From: Burkholderia sp. FERM BP-3421
GTDB taxonomy: Bacteria > Pseudomonadota > Gammaproteobacteria > Burkholderiales > Burkholderiaceae
Length of the DNA: 64,000 bases
Reading direction: 5' to 3'
NCBI RefSeq assembly: GCF_028657905.1
Contig: NZ_CP117782.1
Coordinates: forward strand, 3,658,001 to 3,722,000
How positions within the stretch are numbered: position 1 is the first letter of the stretch; each line of letters starts with the position of its first letter. Shown one piece after another: positions 8,263-16,230 of the stretch. The notes beneath the pieces are model-generated. The model ran no database searches. It was given only the letters and a program-made list of their open reading frames with translations, and was not told the origin of the DNA. The position numbers were made by a program, and so were the translations under genes.

Positions 8263-8700
8263 ATGGCATTCGGCGGCCTCGACCACCAGGACACGGCGGC
8301 GCCGATCGCGGACATCAACATGACGCCGCTGATCGACGTGATGCTCGTGCTGCTCGTGATCTTCATCCTGACCGCGCCGCTCCTGACCCACGCGATCCGG
8401 CTCGATTTGCCGAAGGTCGCGGCCGCGCCGTCGCGCGACACGCCCGAGGTGATCACGCTGTCGATCGACGGCGCGGGGCGGCTGTTCTGGAACGACGAAC
8501 CCATCGCGTCCGACGCGCTCGCCGCGCGCTTCCGCGCGGCGGCGGCGGGCGCCGCCGCGCCCGAGCTGCGCCTGCGCGCCGAGCGCTCGACCCGCTACGA
8601 GACGATCGCGCAGGTGATGGGCGCCGCGCAGCAGGCGGGCCTTTCACGCATCGGCTTCGTGACCGAGCCGCCGGCCGCGCCGGCTCCGGCGTCGCGCTGA
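8263..8700 (+). CDS. exbD: ExbD/TolR-family biopolymer transport protein
   Basis: A 145-residue bitopic inner-membrane protein with a cytosolic start, one transmembrane helix around residues 25-45 (MTPLIDVMLVLLVIFILTAP) and a periplasmic domain. The essential Asp of the ExbD/TolR helix is present in PLIDVMLVLL. It works with the preceding ExbB-type channel, 25 bp upstream, to couple proton flow to an outer-membrane process. The Pro/Ala-rich last residues are ordinary. Confidence 0.9.
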   Translation: MAFGGLDHQDTAAPIADINMTPLIDVMLVLLVIFILTAPLLTHAIRLDLPKVAAAPSRDTPEVITLSIDGAGRLFWNDEPIASDALAARFRAAAAGAAAPELRLRAERSTRYETIAQVMGAAQQAGLSRIGFVTEPPAAPAPASR

Positions 8701-8745
8701 GCGCGGATTCGCCGCACGGGCGGCCGTGCCGGCCGGCGCGGACGG

Positions 8746-8751
8746 TATAAT
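8746..8751 (+). promoter_or_regulatory. probable leuS promoter -10 (TATAAT)
   Basis: A consensus TATAAT lies 96 bp upstream of leuS in an otherwise GC-rich gap. No good -35 is visible at 17 bp spacing, so the call rests on the -10 alone. Confidence 0.5.
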
Positions 8752-8846
8752 CGACGTTTTCCCCGCCCGCCGGGGATGCGCGACTTTCGATCCACTCCGC
8801 CGCGTGCGCCAGGCGCGCGCCGCTCCAAGCCTAGTCCGACCACACC

Positions 8847-11441
8847 ATGCACGAAAGATACGTACCCGCCGACGTTGAAGCCGCCGCCCAGAGCGACTGG
8901 CGCGCAGTCGATGCCTACAAGACGACGGAAGACTCGCAGAAGCCGAAGTTCTACTGCGTGTCGATGCTGCCGTACCCGTCAGGCAAGCTGCACATGGGGC
9001 ACGTGCGTAACTACACGATCAACGACGTGATGTACCGCTACCTGCGCATGAACGGCTACAACACGCTGATGCCGATGGGCTGGGACGCGTTCGGGATGCC
9101 GGCGGAGAACGCGGCGATGGCGAACGGCGTGCCGCCCGCGCAGTGGACCTACGACAACATCGCGTACATGAAGAAGCAGATGCAGTCGATGGGCCTCGCG
9201 GTCGACTGGTCGCGCGAGGTCACGACCTGCAAGCCGGATTACTACCGCTGGAACCAGTGGCTGTTCCTCAAGATGCTCGAGAAGGGCATCGCGTACAAGA
9301 AGACCGGCACCGTCAACTGGGATCCGGTCGACCAGACCGTGCTCGCGAACGAGCAGGTGATCGACGGGCGCGGCTGGCGCTCGGGCGCGCTGATCGAGAA
9401 GCGCGAGATCCCGATGTACTACATGCGCATCACGCAGTACGCGGACGAGCTGCTGAACGACCTCGACGGCCTCGGCTGGCCCGAGCGCGTGAAGCTGATG
9501 CAGCAGAACTGGATCGGCAAGAGCTTCGGCGTGAACTTCGGCTTCCCGTACGAGCTGGACGGCGAGCGCAAGTTGTTGCGCGTGTTCACGACCCGCGCGG
9601 ACACGATCATGGGCGTGACCTTCTGCGCGATCGCGGCCGAGCACCCGCTCGCGACCCGGCTCGCGCAGGATCGCCCCGAGCTGCTCGCGTTCATCGACGA
9701 ATGCAAGCGCGGCGGTGTCGCGGAAGCCGACATGGCGACGATGGAGAAGAAGGGCGTCGCGACGGGCTTCGAGGTCAGCCACCCGCTGACGGGCGAGCCG
9801 GTCGAGGTGTGGATCGGCAACTACGTGCTGATGAGCTACGGCGAGGGCGCCGTGATGGGCGTGCCCGCGCACGACGAGCGCGATTTCGCGTTCGCGCGCA
9901 AGTACGGCCTGCCGATCAAGCAGGTGATCGCGGTCGAGGGCGAGACCTATTCGACCGAGGCCTGGCAGGAGTGGTACGGCGACAAGGACGCCGCCGCGTG
10001 CGTGAACAGCGGCAAGTACGACGGCCTCGGCTATGCGGCGGCCGTCGACGCGGTCGCGGCCGACCTGAAGGCGGGCGGCTTCGGCGACAAGCAGGTGACC
10101 TGGCGCCTGCGCGACTGGGGCATCTCGCGCCAGCGCTACTGGGGCACGCCGATCCCGATCATCCACTGCCCGTCGTGCGGCGACGTGCCGGTGCCCGAGG
10201 CGGACCTGCCCGTCGTGCTGCCCGAGGATCTCGTGCCGGACGGCTCGGGCAATCCGCTCGCGAAGTCGGAGGCGTTCGTCAACTGCGCGTGCCCGAAGTG
10301 CGGCGCGGCGGCGAAGCGCGAGACCGACACGATGGACACCTTCGTCGATTCGTCGTGGTATTTCTCGCGCTACGCGGCGCCGGATGCGACGAGCATGGTC
10401 GACGCCCGCACCGACTACTGGATGCCGATGGACCAGTACATCGGCGGCATCGAGCACGCGATCCTGCATCTGTTGTATTCGCGCTTCTGGACCAAGGTGA
10501 TGCGCGACCTCGGCCTCGTCAAGTTCGGCGAGCCGGCGAAGAACCTGCTCACGCAGGGCATGGTGCTGAACGAAACCTTCTACCGCGAAGACGCGGCCGG
10601 CAAGAAGACCTGGTACAACCCGGACGACGTCACGGTGTCGCATGACGACAAGGGCCGGCCCGTCGGCGCGGTGCTCAATGCCGACGGCCAGCCGGTCGTG
10701 CTGGGCGGCATCGAGAAGATGTCGAAGTCGAAGAACAACGGCGTCGATCCGCAGGTGCTGATCGACCAGTACGGCGCCGACACCGCGCGCCTGTTCACGA
10801 TGTTCGCGGCGCCGCCCGAGCAGCAGCTCGAGTGGTCGGGCGCGGGCGTCGAGGGCGCGAGCCGCTTCCTGCGCCGGGTGTGGAGCTTCGGCATCGCGAA
10901 CGAGGCGGCGCTGCGCGCGCGCGGGTCGTTCGACGCCGCGCAGCTCGGCGACGCCGACAAGGCGCTGCGCCGCGAGATCCACAGCGTGCTGAAGCAGGCG
11001 GATTTCGACTACCAGCGCCTGCAGTACAACACGGTCGTGTCGGCCGCGATGAAGATGCTGAACGCGCTCGACGGCGCCAAGGGCGCGACGCCCGCGGTGC
11101 TGCGCGAGACCTACAGCGTGCTGCTGCGCGTGCTGTACCCGGTGGTGCCCCACGTCACGTACCAGCTGTGGCGCGAGCTGGGCTATGCGGACGAATCGGG
11201 CGCGCTGCTCGACGCGGCCTGGCCGAAGGTCGACGAAGCGGCGCTCGAGCAGGCCGAGATCGAACTCGTGCTGCAGGTGAACGGCAAGGTGCGCGGCGCG
11301 CTGACGGTCGCGAAGGACGCGAGCCGCGAAGCGATCGAGGCGGCCGCGCTGGCCGACGAGAGCGTCGTGAAGTTCGGTGAAGGCAAACCGGCGAAGAAGA
11401 TCATCGTCGTGCCGGGCCGGCTTGTGAACGTCGTCGTCTGA
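8847..11441 (+). CDS. leuS: leucyl-tRNA synthetase
   Basis: Class I aminoacyl-tRNA synthetase charging tRNA-Leu. The 864 residues match the bacterial LeuS length. The HIGH motif reads HMGH at residues 49-52 and the KMSKS loop is exact at 624-628. The editing domain lies between (TTRADTIMGVTF, YGEGAVMGVPAHDERD). A Cys-rich zinc module (CPSCGDVP, CACPKCGA) precedes the DTMDTFVDSSWYF motif. It is followed 22 bp later by lptE, the same leuS-lptE-holA order found in E. coli. Confidence 0.98.
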   Translation: MHERYVPADVEAAAQSDWRAVDAYKTTEDSQKPKFYCVSMLPYPSGKLHMGHVRNYTINDVMYRYLRMNGYNTLMPMGWDAFGMPAENAAMANGVPPAQWTYDNIAYMKKQMQSMGLAVDWSREVTTCKPDYYRWNQWLFLKMLEKGIAYKKTGTVNWDPVDQTVLANEQVIDGRGWRSGALIEKREIPMYYMRITQYADELLNDLDGLGWPERVKLMQQNWIGKSFGVNFGFPYELDGERKLLRVFTTRADTIMGVTFCAIAAEHPLATRLAQDRPELLAFIDECKRGGVAEADMATMEKKGVATGFEVSHPLTGEPVEVWIGNYVLMSYGEGAVMGVPAHDERDFAFARKYGLPIKQVIAVEGETYSTEAWQEWYGDKDAAACVNSGKYDGLGYAAAVDAVAADLKAGGFGDKQVTWRLRDWGISRQRYWGTPIPIIHCPSCGDVPVPEADLPVVLPEDLVPDGSGNPLAKSEAFVNCACPKCGAAAKRETDTMDTFVDSSWYFSRYAAPDATSMVDARTDYWMPMDQYIGGIEHAILHLLYSRFWTKVMRDLGLVKFGEPAKNLLTQGMVLNETFYREDAAGKKTWYNPDDVTVSHDDKGRPVGAVLNADGQPVVLGGIEKMSKSKNNGVDPQVLIDQYGADTARLFTMFAAPPEQQLEWSGAGVEGASRFLRRVWSFGIANEAALRARGSFDAAQLGDADKALRREIHSVLKQADFDYQRLQYNTVVSAAMKMLNALDGAKGATPAVLRETYSVLLRVLYPVVPHVTYQLWRELGYADESGALLDAAWPKVDEAALEQAEIELVLQVNGKVRGALTVAKDASREAIEAAALADESVVKFGEGKPAKKIIVVPGRLVNVVV

Positions 11442-11463
11442 CAACGAACCAGAAGGAGCGAAG

Positions 11464-12018
11464 GTGATCCGCAGATCGTTTCTGATGCTCGCGGGCAGCG
11501 CTGTGCTGCTGTCCGCGTGCGGTTTCCAGCTGCGCGGGCAGCAGAACTACGTGTTCAAGCGCCTCGCGGTGACGGGCGCGCCGCCTGCCGTGGCGGCGCG
11601 GCTCACGCGCATGATCCAGGGCGGCAGCGATACCGTGATCGTCAAGACGGTCGCGGAAGCGGACGCGGTGCTGGGGGTCTCCGAATCGCGCGGCCAGAGC
11701 ACGCTGACGCTCGACCGATACGGTTCTGTCCAGGAATACCAGCTGAACTACTCGTTGAACTACACGCTGACGAATCGCGACGGCGCGGTGCTGATCGCGC
11801 CGAGCGTGATCGCGCTGAATCGCGCGATGACGTACAACGCGCAGTTCACGAACGCGAAGGCGCAGGAAGCCGACATCCTGTTCGCGGACATGCAGAACGA
11901 CGCGGTCGACCAGCTGATGCGCCGCTTCGCGATCGTCCGCACGCTGGAGCCGGCCGGGCCGGAGGACGCGGTGCCGGGCGTCGCGCCACGCGCGCCGCTG
12001 CCGCCGCCGCCGCTGTAA
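11464..12018 (+). CDS. lptE: LPS-assembly lipoprotein LptE
   Basis: Outer-membrane lipoprotein that plugs the LptD barrel and helps deliver lipopolysaccharide to the surface. It is 184 residues long with a signal peptide and a lipobox ending at Cys19 (LLSACGFQLRG); CGFxLRG is the LptE signature. The start is GTG with AAGGAGCGAAG upstream. The tail ends in a run of prolines and leucines. Its place between leuS and holA supports the assignment. Confidence 0.93.
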   Translation: MIRRSFLMLAGSAVLLSACGFQLRGQQNYVFKRLAVTGAPPAVAARLTRMIQGGSDTVIVKTVAEADAVLGVSESRGQSTLTLDRYGSVQEYQLNYSLNYTLTNRDGAVLIAPSVIALNRAMTYNAQFTNAKAQEADILFADMQNDAVDQLMRRFAIVRTLEPAGPEDAVPGVAPRAPLPPPPL

Positions 12019-12058
12019 AGCGAGCGGCGTCTTTTCGACCGACCGAAGCCACGAACCG

Positions 12059-13147
12059 ATGCAATTGCGACTGGACGCACTCGAGCCGCACCTCGCGAAG
12101 GGGCTCGCCGCACTGTATGTCGTGTACGGCGACGAGCCGCTGCTCGCGCAGGAGGCGTGCGACCGCATCCGCGCGGCCGCGCGCGCGGCCGGCTTTACCG
12201 AACGCAACGTGTTTACCGTCGAGCGCAGCTTCGACTGGAGCACGCTCCTGGGCGCGAGCCAGTCGATGTCGCTGTTCGGCGAGCGGCAGCTCGTCGAGCT
12301 GCGGATTCCGTCGGGCAAGCCGGGCAAGGACGGCGCCGAGGCGCTCAAGGCGCTCGCGGCCGCCGGCAATCCCGATGTGCTGACGCTCGTCACGCTGCCG
12401 CGGCTCGATGCCGCGACGCAGAAGTCCGCGTGGTTCACCGCGCTCGCGAATGGCGGCGCCGCGCTCAAGATCGACCCGGTCGAGCGCGCGCAGCTGCCGA
12501 ACTGGATCGGTCAGCGGCTCGGCCTGCAGGGGCAGCGCGCCCCGGCGGGCGAGGAAGGGCGCCGCGCGCTGCAGTTCATCGCGGAGCGCGTCGAGGGCAA
12601 CCTGCTGGCCGCGCACCAGGAAATCCAGAAGCTCGGCCTGCTCTATCCGCAGGGCGCGCTCACGCTCGAACAGATCCAGGACGCGGTGCTCAACGTCGCG
12701 CGCTACGACGTGTTCAAGCTCAACGAGGCGATGCTCGCGGGCGACGCGGGCCGGCTCGCGCGCATGATCGACGGCCTGAAGGGCGAGGGCGAGGCGCTCG
12801 TGCTGGTGCTGTGGGCGGTCGTCGAGGAATTGCGCACGCTGCTGCGGATCAAGCGCGGCGTGGCGGCAGGCAAGCCGCTCGCTGTGCTGGTGCGCGAGAA
12901 CCGCGTATGGGGGCCGCGCGAGCGGCTGATCGGGCCGGCGCTCGCACGCGTGTCGGAGCGCGTGCTCGAACAGGCGCTGGCGTTCGCCGCGCGGCTCGAT
13001 CGTCAGGTCAAGGGCCTGTCCGGCGCCGCGCCGCACGGTCGCGACGCGCCGCCGCCGGACCCGTGGGACGGCCTGTTCCAGCTGGCCATGACGGTGGCGG
13101 GCGCGCAGGCCGCGCCACCGGCTGCGGCATCGCGTCGCCCGGGCTGA
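12059..13147 (+). CDS. holA: DNA polymerase III subunit delta
   Basis: Clamp-loader wrench subunit that opens the beta sliding clamp. Its 362 residues fit the family. Recognisable parts are the N-terminal YVVYGDEPLLAQEACDRIR, the beta-clamp-binding region SMSLFGERQLVELRIPSGKPG, and the C-terminal collar helices (VLVLWAVVEELRTLLRIKRG). It follows lptE by 40 bp in the conserved leuS-lptE-holA block. Confidence 0.93.
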   Translation: MQLRLDALEPHLAKGLAALYVVYGDEPLLAQEACDRIRAAARAAGFTERNVFTVERSFDWSTLLGASQSMSLFGERQLVELRIPSGKPGKDGAEALKALAAAGNPDVLTLVTLPRLDAATQKSAWFTALANGGAALKIDPVERAQLPNWIGQRLGLQGQRAPAGEEGRRALQFIAERVEGNLLAAHQEIQKLGLLYPQGALTLEQIQDAVLNVARYDVFKLNEAMLAGDAGRLARMIDGLKGEGEALVLVLWAVVEELRTLLRIKRGVAAGKPLAVLVRENRVWGPRERLIGPALARVSERVLEQALAFAARLDRQVKGLSGAAPHGRDAPPPDPWDGLFQLAMTVAGAQAAPPAAASRRPG

Positions 13148-13168
13148 GCGGGCTTCGCGCGACGCGCT

Positions 13169-13174
13169 TACAAT
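13169..13174 (+). promoter_or_regulatory. possible proA promoter -10 (TACAAT)
   Basis: TACAAT lies 96 bp before proA in the 122-bp gap after holA. The -35 region is GC-rich and not recognisable. Confidence 0.35.
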
Positions 13175-13269
13175 CGCGATAGCGACGGCGCGCGGGCTGT
13201 CCGAAGCCCGCGCCCCTTTCCCCCCAATCGTTTGTGCCGCATGTCGCGGCCCGCCTCTCGAGTTTCACG

Positions 13270-14541
13270 ATGGATATCGATCAATACATGACGGACGTCG
13301 GCCGGCGCGCGCGGCACGCCTCGCGCGCGATGGCGCGGGCGTCCACCGCCGCGAAGAACGCGGCGCTTGCCGCGGTCGCGACGGCGATCGAACGCGACGC
13401 CGCGGCGCTCAAGGCCGCCAATGCGCGCGATGTCGCGCGCGCGCGCGACAAGGGGCTCGACGCCGCGTTCGTCGACCGCCTCACATTGTCCGACAAGGCG
13501 CTCGCGACCATGATCGAGGGCCTGCGCCAGGTCGCCGCGCTGGCCGACCCGATCGGCGAGATCAGCAACCTCAAGTACCGGCCGAGCGGCATCCAGGTCG
13601 GCCAGATGCGGGTGCCGCTCGGGGTGATCGGCATCATCTACGAATCACGCCCGAACGTGACGATCGACGCGGCGGCGCTGTGCCTGAAGTCCGGCAACGC
13701 GACGATCCTGCGCGGCGGCTCCGAGGCGCTCGAATCGAACACCGCGCTCGCCGGGCTGATCGCCGAAGGGCTGCGCGCGGCCGGCCTGCCCGAGGATGCG
13801 GTGCAGGTGGTCGCGACCGCCGACCGCGCGGCGGTCGGCAAGCTGATCACGATGACCGAGTACGTCGACGTGATCGTGCCGCGCGGCGGCAAGAGCCTGA
13901 TCGAACGCCTGATCAACGAAGCGCGCGTGCCGATGATCAAGCATCTCGACGGCATCTGCCATGTCTATGTCGACGACCGCGCGGATCTCGCCAAGGCGCT
14001 GGCCGTGTGCGACAACGCGAAGACGCATCGCTACGGCACCTGCAACACGATGGAGACGCTGCTCGTCGCGCGCGGCATCGCGGCTGCCGTGCTGCCGCCG
14101 CTGGGCCGGCTCTATCGCGGCAAGGACGTCGAGCTGCGCGTCGACGCGGCCGCGCGCGCGGTGCTCGCCGAGGCGGGCGTCGGCCCGCTCGTCGACGCGA
14201 CCGAGGAAGACTGGCGCACCGAGTATCTCGCGCCGGTGCTCGCGATCCGCGTGGTGGACGACCTCGACGCGGCGATCGAGCACATCAATACGTACAGCTC
14301 CGCGCATACCGATGCGATCGTCACCGAAGATCACGATCGCGCGATGCGGTTCCTGCGCGAAGTCGATTCGGCGAGCGTGATGGTCAATGCGTCGACGCGT
14401 TTCGCGGACGGCTTCGAGTTCGGGCTCGGCGCGGAGATCGGCATCTCGAACGACAAGCTGCATGCGCGCGGGCCGGTCGGGCTCGACGGGCTCACGTCGC
14501 TGAAATACATCGTGCTCGGGCACGGTGAAGCGCGTCAATAA
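13270..14541 (+). CDS. proA: gamma-glutamyl phosphate reductase
   Basis: NADPH-dependent reduction of glutamyl-5-phosphate to glutamate semialdehyde, second step of proline synthesis. The 423-residue aldehyde-dehydrogenase-fold protein has IYESRPNVTIDAAALCLKSGNA, the nucleotide-site stretch VPRGGKSLI and the catalytic Cys258 in YGTCNTMETLL. I choose the ATG beginning MDIDQYMTDVG; an upstream in-frame ATG would add 12 unconserved residues. The proBA pair is split: proB is not adjacent. Confidence 0.97.
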   Translation: MDIDQYMTDVGRRARHASRAMARASTAAKNAALAAVATAIERDAAALKAANARDVARARDKGLDAAFVDRLTLSDKALATMIEGLRQVAALADPIGEISNLKYRPSGIQVGQMRVPLGVIGIIYESRPNVTIDAAALCLKSGNATILRGGSEALESNTALAGLIAEGLRAAGLPEDAVQVVATADRAAVGKLITMTEYVDVIVPRGGKSLIERLINEARVPMIKHLDGICHVYVDDRADLAKALAVCDNAKTHRYGTCNTMETLLVARGIAAAVLPPLGRLYRGKDVELRVDAAARAVLAEAGVGPLVDATEEDWRTEYLAPVLAIRVVDDLDAAIEHINTYSSAHTDAIVTEDHDRAMRFLREVDSASVMVNASTRFADGFEFGLGAEIGISNDKLHARGPVGLDGLTSLKYIVLGHGEARQ

Positions 14542-14559
14542 GGGGAGGCGAGTCGACCG

Positions 14560-14982
14560 ATGGCCATGCTCTGGGTCAAGACCTTTCATATCGTGCTGAT
14601 CGCCGCGTGGTTCGCCGGCCTGTTCTACCTGCCGCGCATCTACGTGAACCTCGCGATGGAAACCGAGCCGGCCGCGGTGCGCCGGCTGCTGATCATGGCG
14701 CGCAAGCTGTTCCGCTTCATGAGCTTCATCGCGGTGCCGGCGCTCGCGTGCGGGTTGTGGCTGTGGCTCGCGGTCGGCATCGGCCAGGGGCAGGGCTGGG
14801 TGCACGCGAAGCTCGCGGTGGTCGTGCTGCTGCTTGTCTACCACGCGTATTGCGGGCACCTGCTGGCGGTGTTCGAGCGCGGCGAGAACCGACGCTCCGA
14901 CAAGTGGTATCGCGTGTTCAACGAACTGCCGGTGCTCGGCATGCTCGTGGCGGTCGCGCTCGCGGTGATCAAGCCGTTCTGA
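14560..14982 (+). CDS. hemJ: HemJ-like protoporphyrinogen oxidase (CopD-like family)
   Basis: A 140-residue integral membrane protein with about four hydrophobic helices. The N-terminus LWVKTFHIVLIAAWFAGLFYLPRIYV and the late KWYRVFNELPVLGML closely resemble HemJ, the heme-binding enzyme that oxidises protoporphyrinogen IX in many bacteria lacking HemG or HemY. The conserved His in the first helix is present. The distantly related CopD copper-resistance family is the main alternative. It lies 18 bp after proA, likely one transcript. Confidence 0.8.
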   Translation: MAMLWVKTFHIVLIAAWFAGLFYLPRIYVNLAMETEPAAVRRLLIMARKLFRFMSFIAVPALACGLWLWLAVGIGQGQGWVHAKLAVVVLLLVYHAYCGHLLAVFERGENRRSDKWYRVFNELPVLGMLVAVALAVIKPF

Positions 14983-15009
14983 GCCTGGTTCGTCCCATGT
15001 TGTTCAAGG

Positions 15010-15028
15010 CGGCGCCCGCGGGGCGCCG
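15010..15028. terminator. GC-rich hairpin after hemJ
   Basis: CGGCGCCC (15010-15017) and GGGCGCCG (15021-15028) form an 8-bp stem with a 3-base loop. Only a weak, interrupted T tract follows, so termination is plausible rather than certain. It lies between the convergent hemJ and hexR. Confidence 0.5.
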
Positions 15029-15078
15029 TCTTGCGTTTACGTCGGCGATATCAAGCCGACGGCGCGGGAGCGCGGGCC

Positions 15079-15936
15079 TCAGCCTTTCGTGTCCTTCGCG
15101 TCGGGGTCGATGCGGCGCCGCGTGATCGCCTCCTTCGCGCGGCCGAGCCGGTCGACCAGCTCGGGGCCGCGCTGCAGCGCGACGCCCACCGCGAGGATGT
15201 CGCCGATCGCGAGGTGCGACACGCGCGAGGTCATCGGCGAGAACACGTCGGTCTCCTCGGCGATGTTGGCTGCGAGGCTCACGGTCGCGAGCTTCGCGAG
15301 CGGCGAATTGCTGTGGGTGATCGACACCACCTGCGCGCCGCACGCGCGCGCGGAGCGCGCGGCGTCGACGATGTCGCGGGTGCGGCCCGTGTTCGAGATC
15401 GCGACCACCACGTCGCGCGGGCCGAGCAGCGCGGCCGACATCGAGAAGGTGTGCGGATCCGAGTAGGCGACGCTCGGCACGCCGAGCCGGAAGAACTTGT
15501 GCTGGATGTCCTGCGCGGCGATCCCCGAGCCGCCCGCGCCGTAGAACTCGATGCGCGCCGCGTTCGCGAGCAGCGCGATCGCCTCGGCGACGCTGCTCGC
15601 CGACAAGCTGTTGCGCACCTCGATCAGCGCGCCGATGGTGCGGTCGAACACCTTGCCGATGATGCCGGGCGCGGGCTCGTCGGGCTCGACGTCGCGATAC
15701 ACCGAGGGCACGCCGGGCGCGATGCTCTGCGCGAGCCGGATCTTGAATTCGCGAAAGCCGCTGCAGCCGAGCGCATGGCAGAAGCGCGCGATGGTCGGCT
15801 GGCTCACGCCCGCGCGCGCCGCGAGATCGGTCATCGACAGGTCGAGCACTTCGCGCGGCGCGGCCAGCACGTAGTCGGCCAGCTTGCGCTCGGACGGACG
15901 CAGTTGCGCGCGTAGCGCTTCGATTCGAGGGAGCAT
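15079..15936 (-). CDS. hexR: HexR, RpiR-family repressor of glucose/Entner-Doudoroff genes
   Basis: A 285-residue regulator with an N-terminal RpiR-type helix-turn-helix (about residues 1-75, VLDLSMTDLAARAGVSQPTIARFCHALGC) and a C-terminal SIS sugar-phosphate isomerase domain (IEFYGAGGSGIAAQDIQHKFFRLG, VVVAISNTGRTRDIVDAARSA). HexR represses edd, eda, zwf and related genes and is released by 2-keto-3-deoxy-6-phosphogluconate. It is divergent from edd, and two sites of the expected type lie in the shared gap. Confidence 0.92.
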   Translation of the reverse strand: MLPRIEALRAQLRPSERKLADYVLAAPREVLDLSMTDLAARAGVSQPTIARFCHALGCSGFREFKIRLAQSIAPGVPSVYRDVEPDEPAPGIIGKVFDRTIGALIEVRNSLSASSVAEAIALLANAARIEFYGAGGSGIAAQDIQHKFFRLGVPSVAYSDPHTFSMSAALLGPRDVVVAISNTGRTRDIVDAARSARACGAQVVSITHSNSPLAKLATVSLAANIAEETDVFSPMTSRVSHLAIGDILAVGVALQRGPELVDRLGRAKEAITRRRIDPDAKDTKG

Positions 15937-15987
15937 GAGGCGACGGAGAAAAAAGGGTTCGGGTGGGCGCTAGTATCGCAGGTTGTA

Positions 15988-16004
15988 TTGTAGAAAATCT
16001 ACAA
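15988..16004. promoter_or_regulatory. HexR operator, perfect 7-3-7 inverted repeat
   Basis: TTGTAGA-AAA-TCTACAA is a perfect palindrome around an A-rich centre, matching the layout of known HexR boxes (TTGTAAT-N3-ATTACAA type). It lies 52 bp from the hexR start, consistent with autorepression. Confidence 0.85.
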
Positions 16005-16131
16005 GCCCGGATCGTGATTTGTTCGGCGCGCTCATTGTCGTAACCTAGGGTTTTTACTTAGTAATTGGCCGTATTTATTGGGCTGTTGGCTGATTCATCC
16101 CAATCCGCGCTGCACTGCTAGATTGCGATTC

Positions 16132-16146
16132 TGTAGTTTTTCTACT
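16132..16146. promoter_or_regulatory. second, imperfect HexR-like operator upstream of edd
   Basis: TGTAG-TTTTT-CTACT keeps the GTAG/CTAC arms of the first site with one mismatch. It lies 84 bp before edd, suitable for blocking the edd-eda promoter. The two sites are about 144 bp apart, so looping is conceivable. Confidence 0.65.
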
Positions 16147-16230
16147 AGACTCGACGCGTTCGATCGCCGATGGCGACGTCCCCACGATTCCAGCCTGCCG
16201 GCCACGGCCGGACCTAGAGGAGCGCTCAGC

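Noticed and set aside
1367..11444. Very long open frames opposite real genes, such as minus-strand frames over dctA (to 3646) and over leuS (8979-11444).
   Set aside because: GC-rich DNA lacks stops in antisense frames. These have Arg/Ala/Asp-rich composition, no family motif and no ribosome sites, and they mirror well-supported genes.
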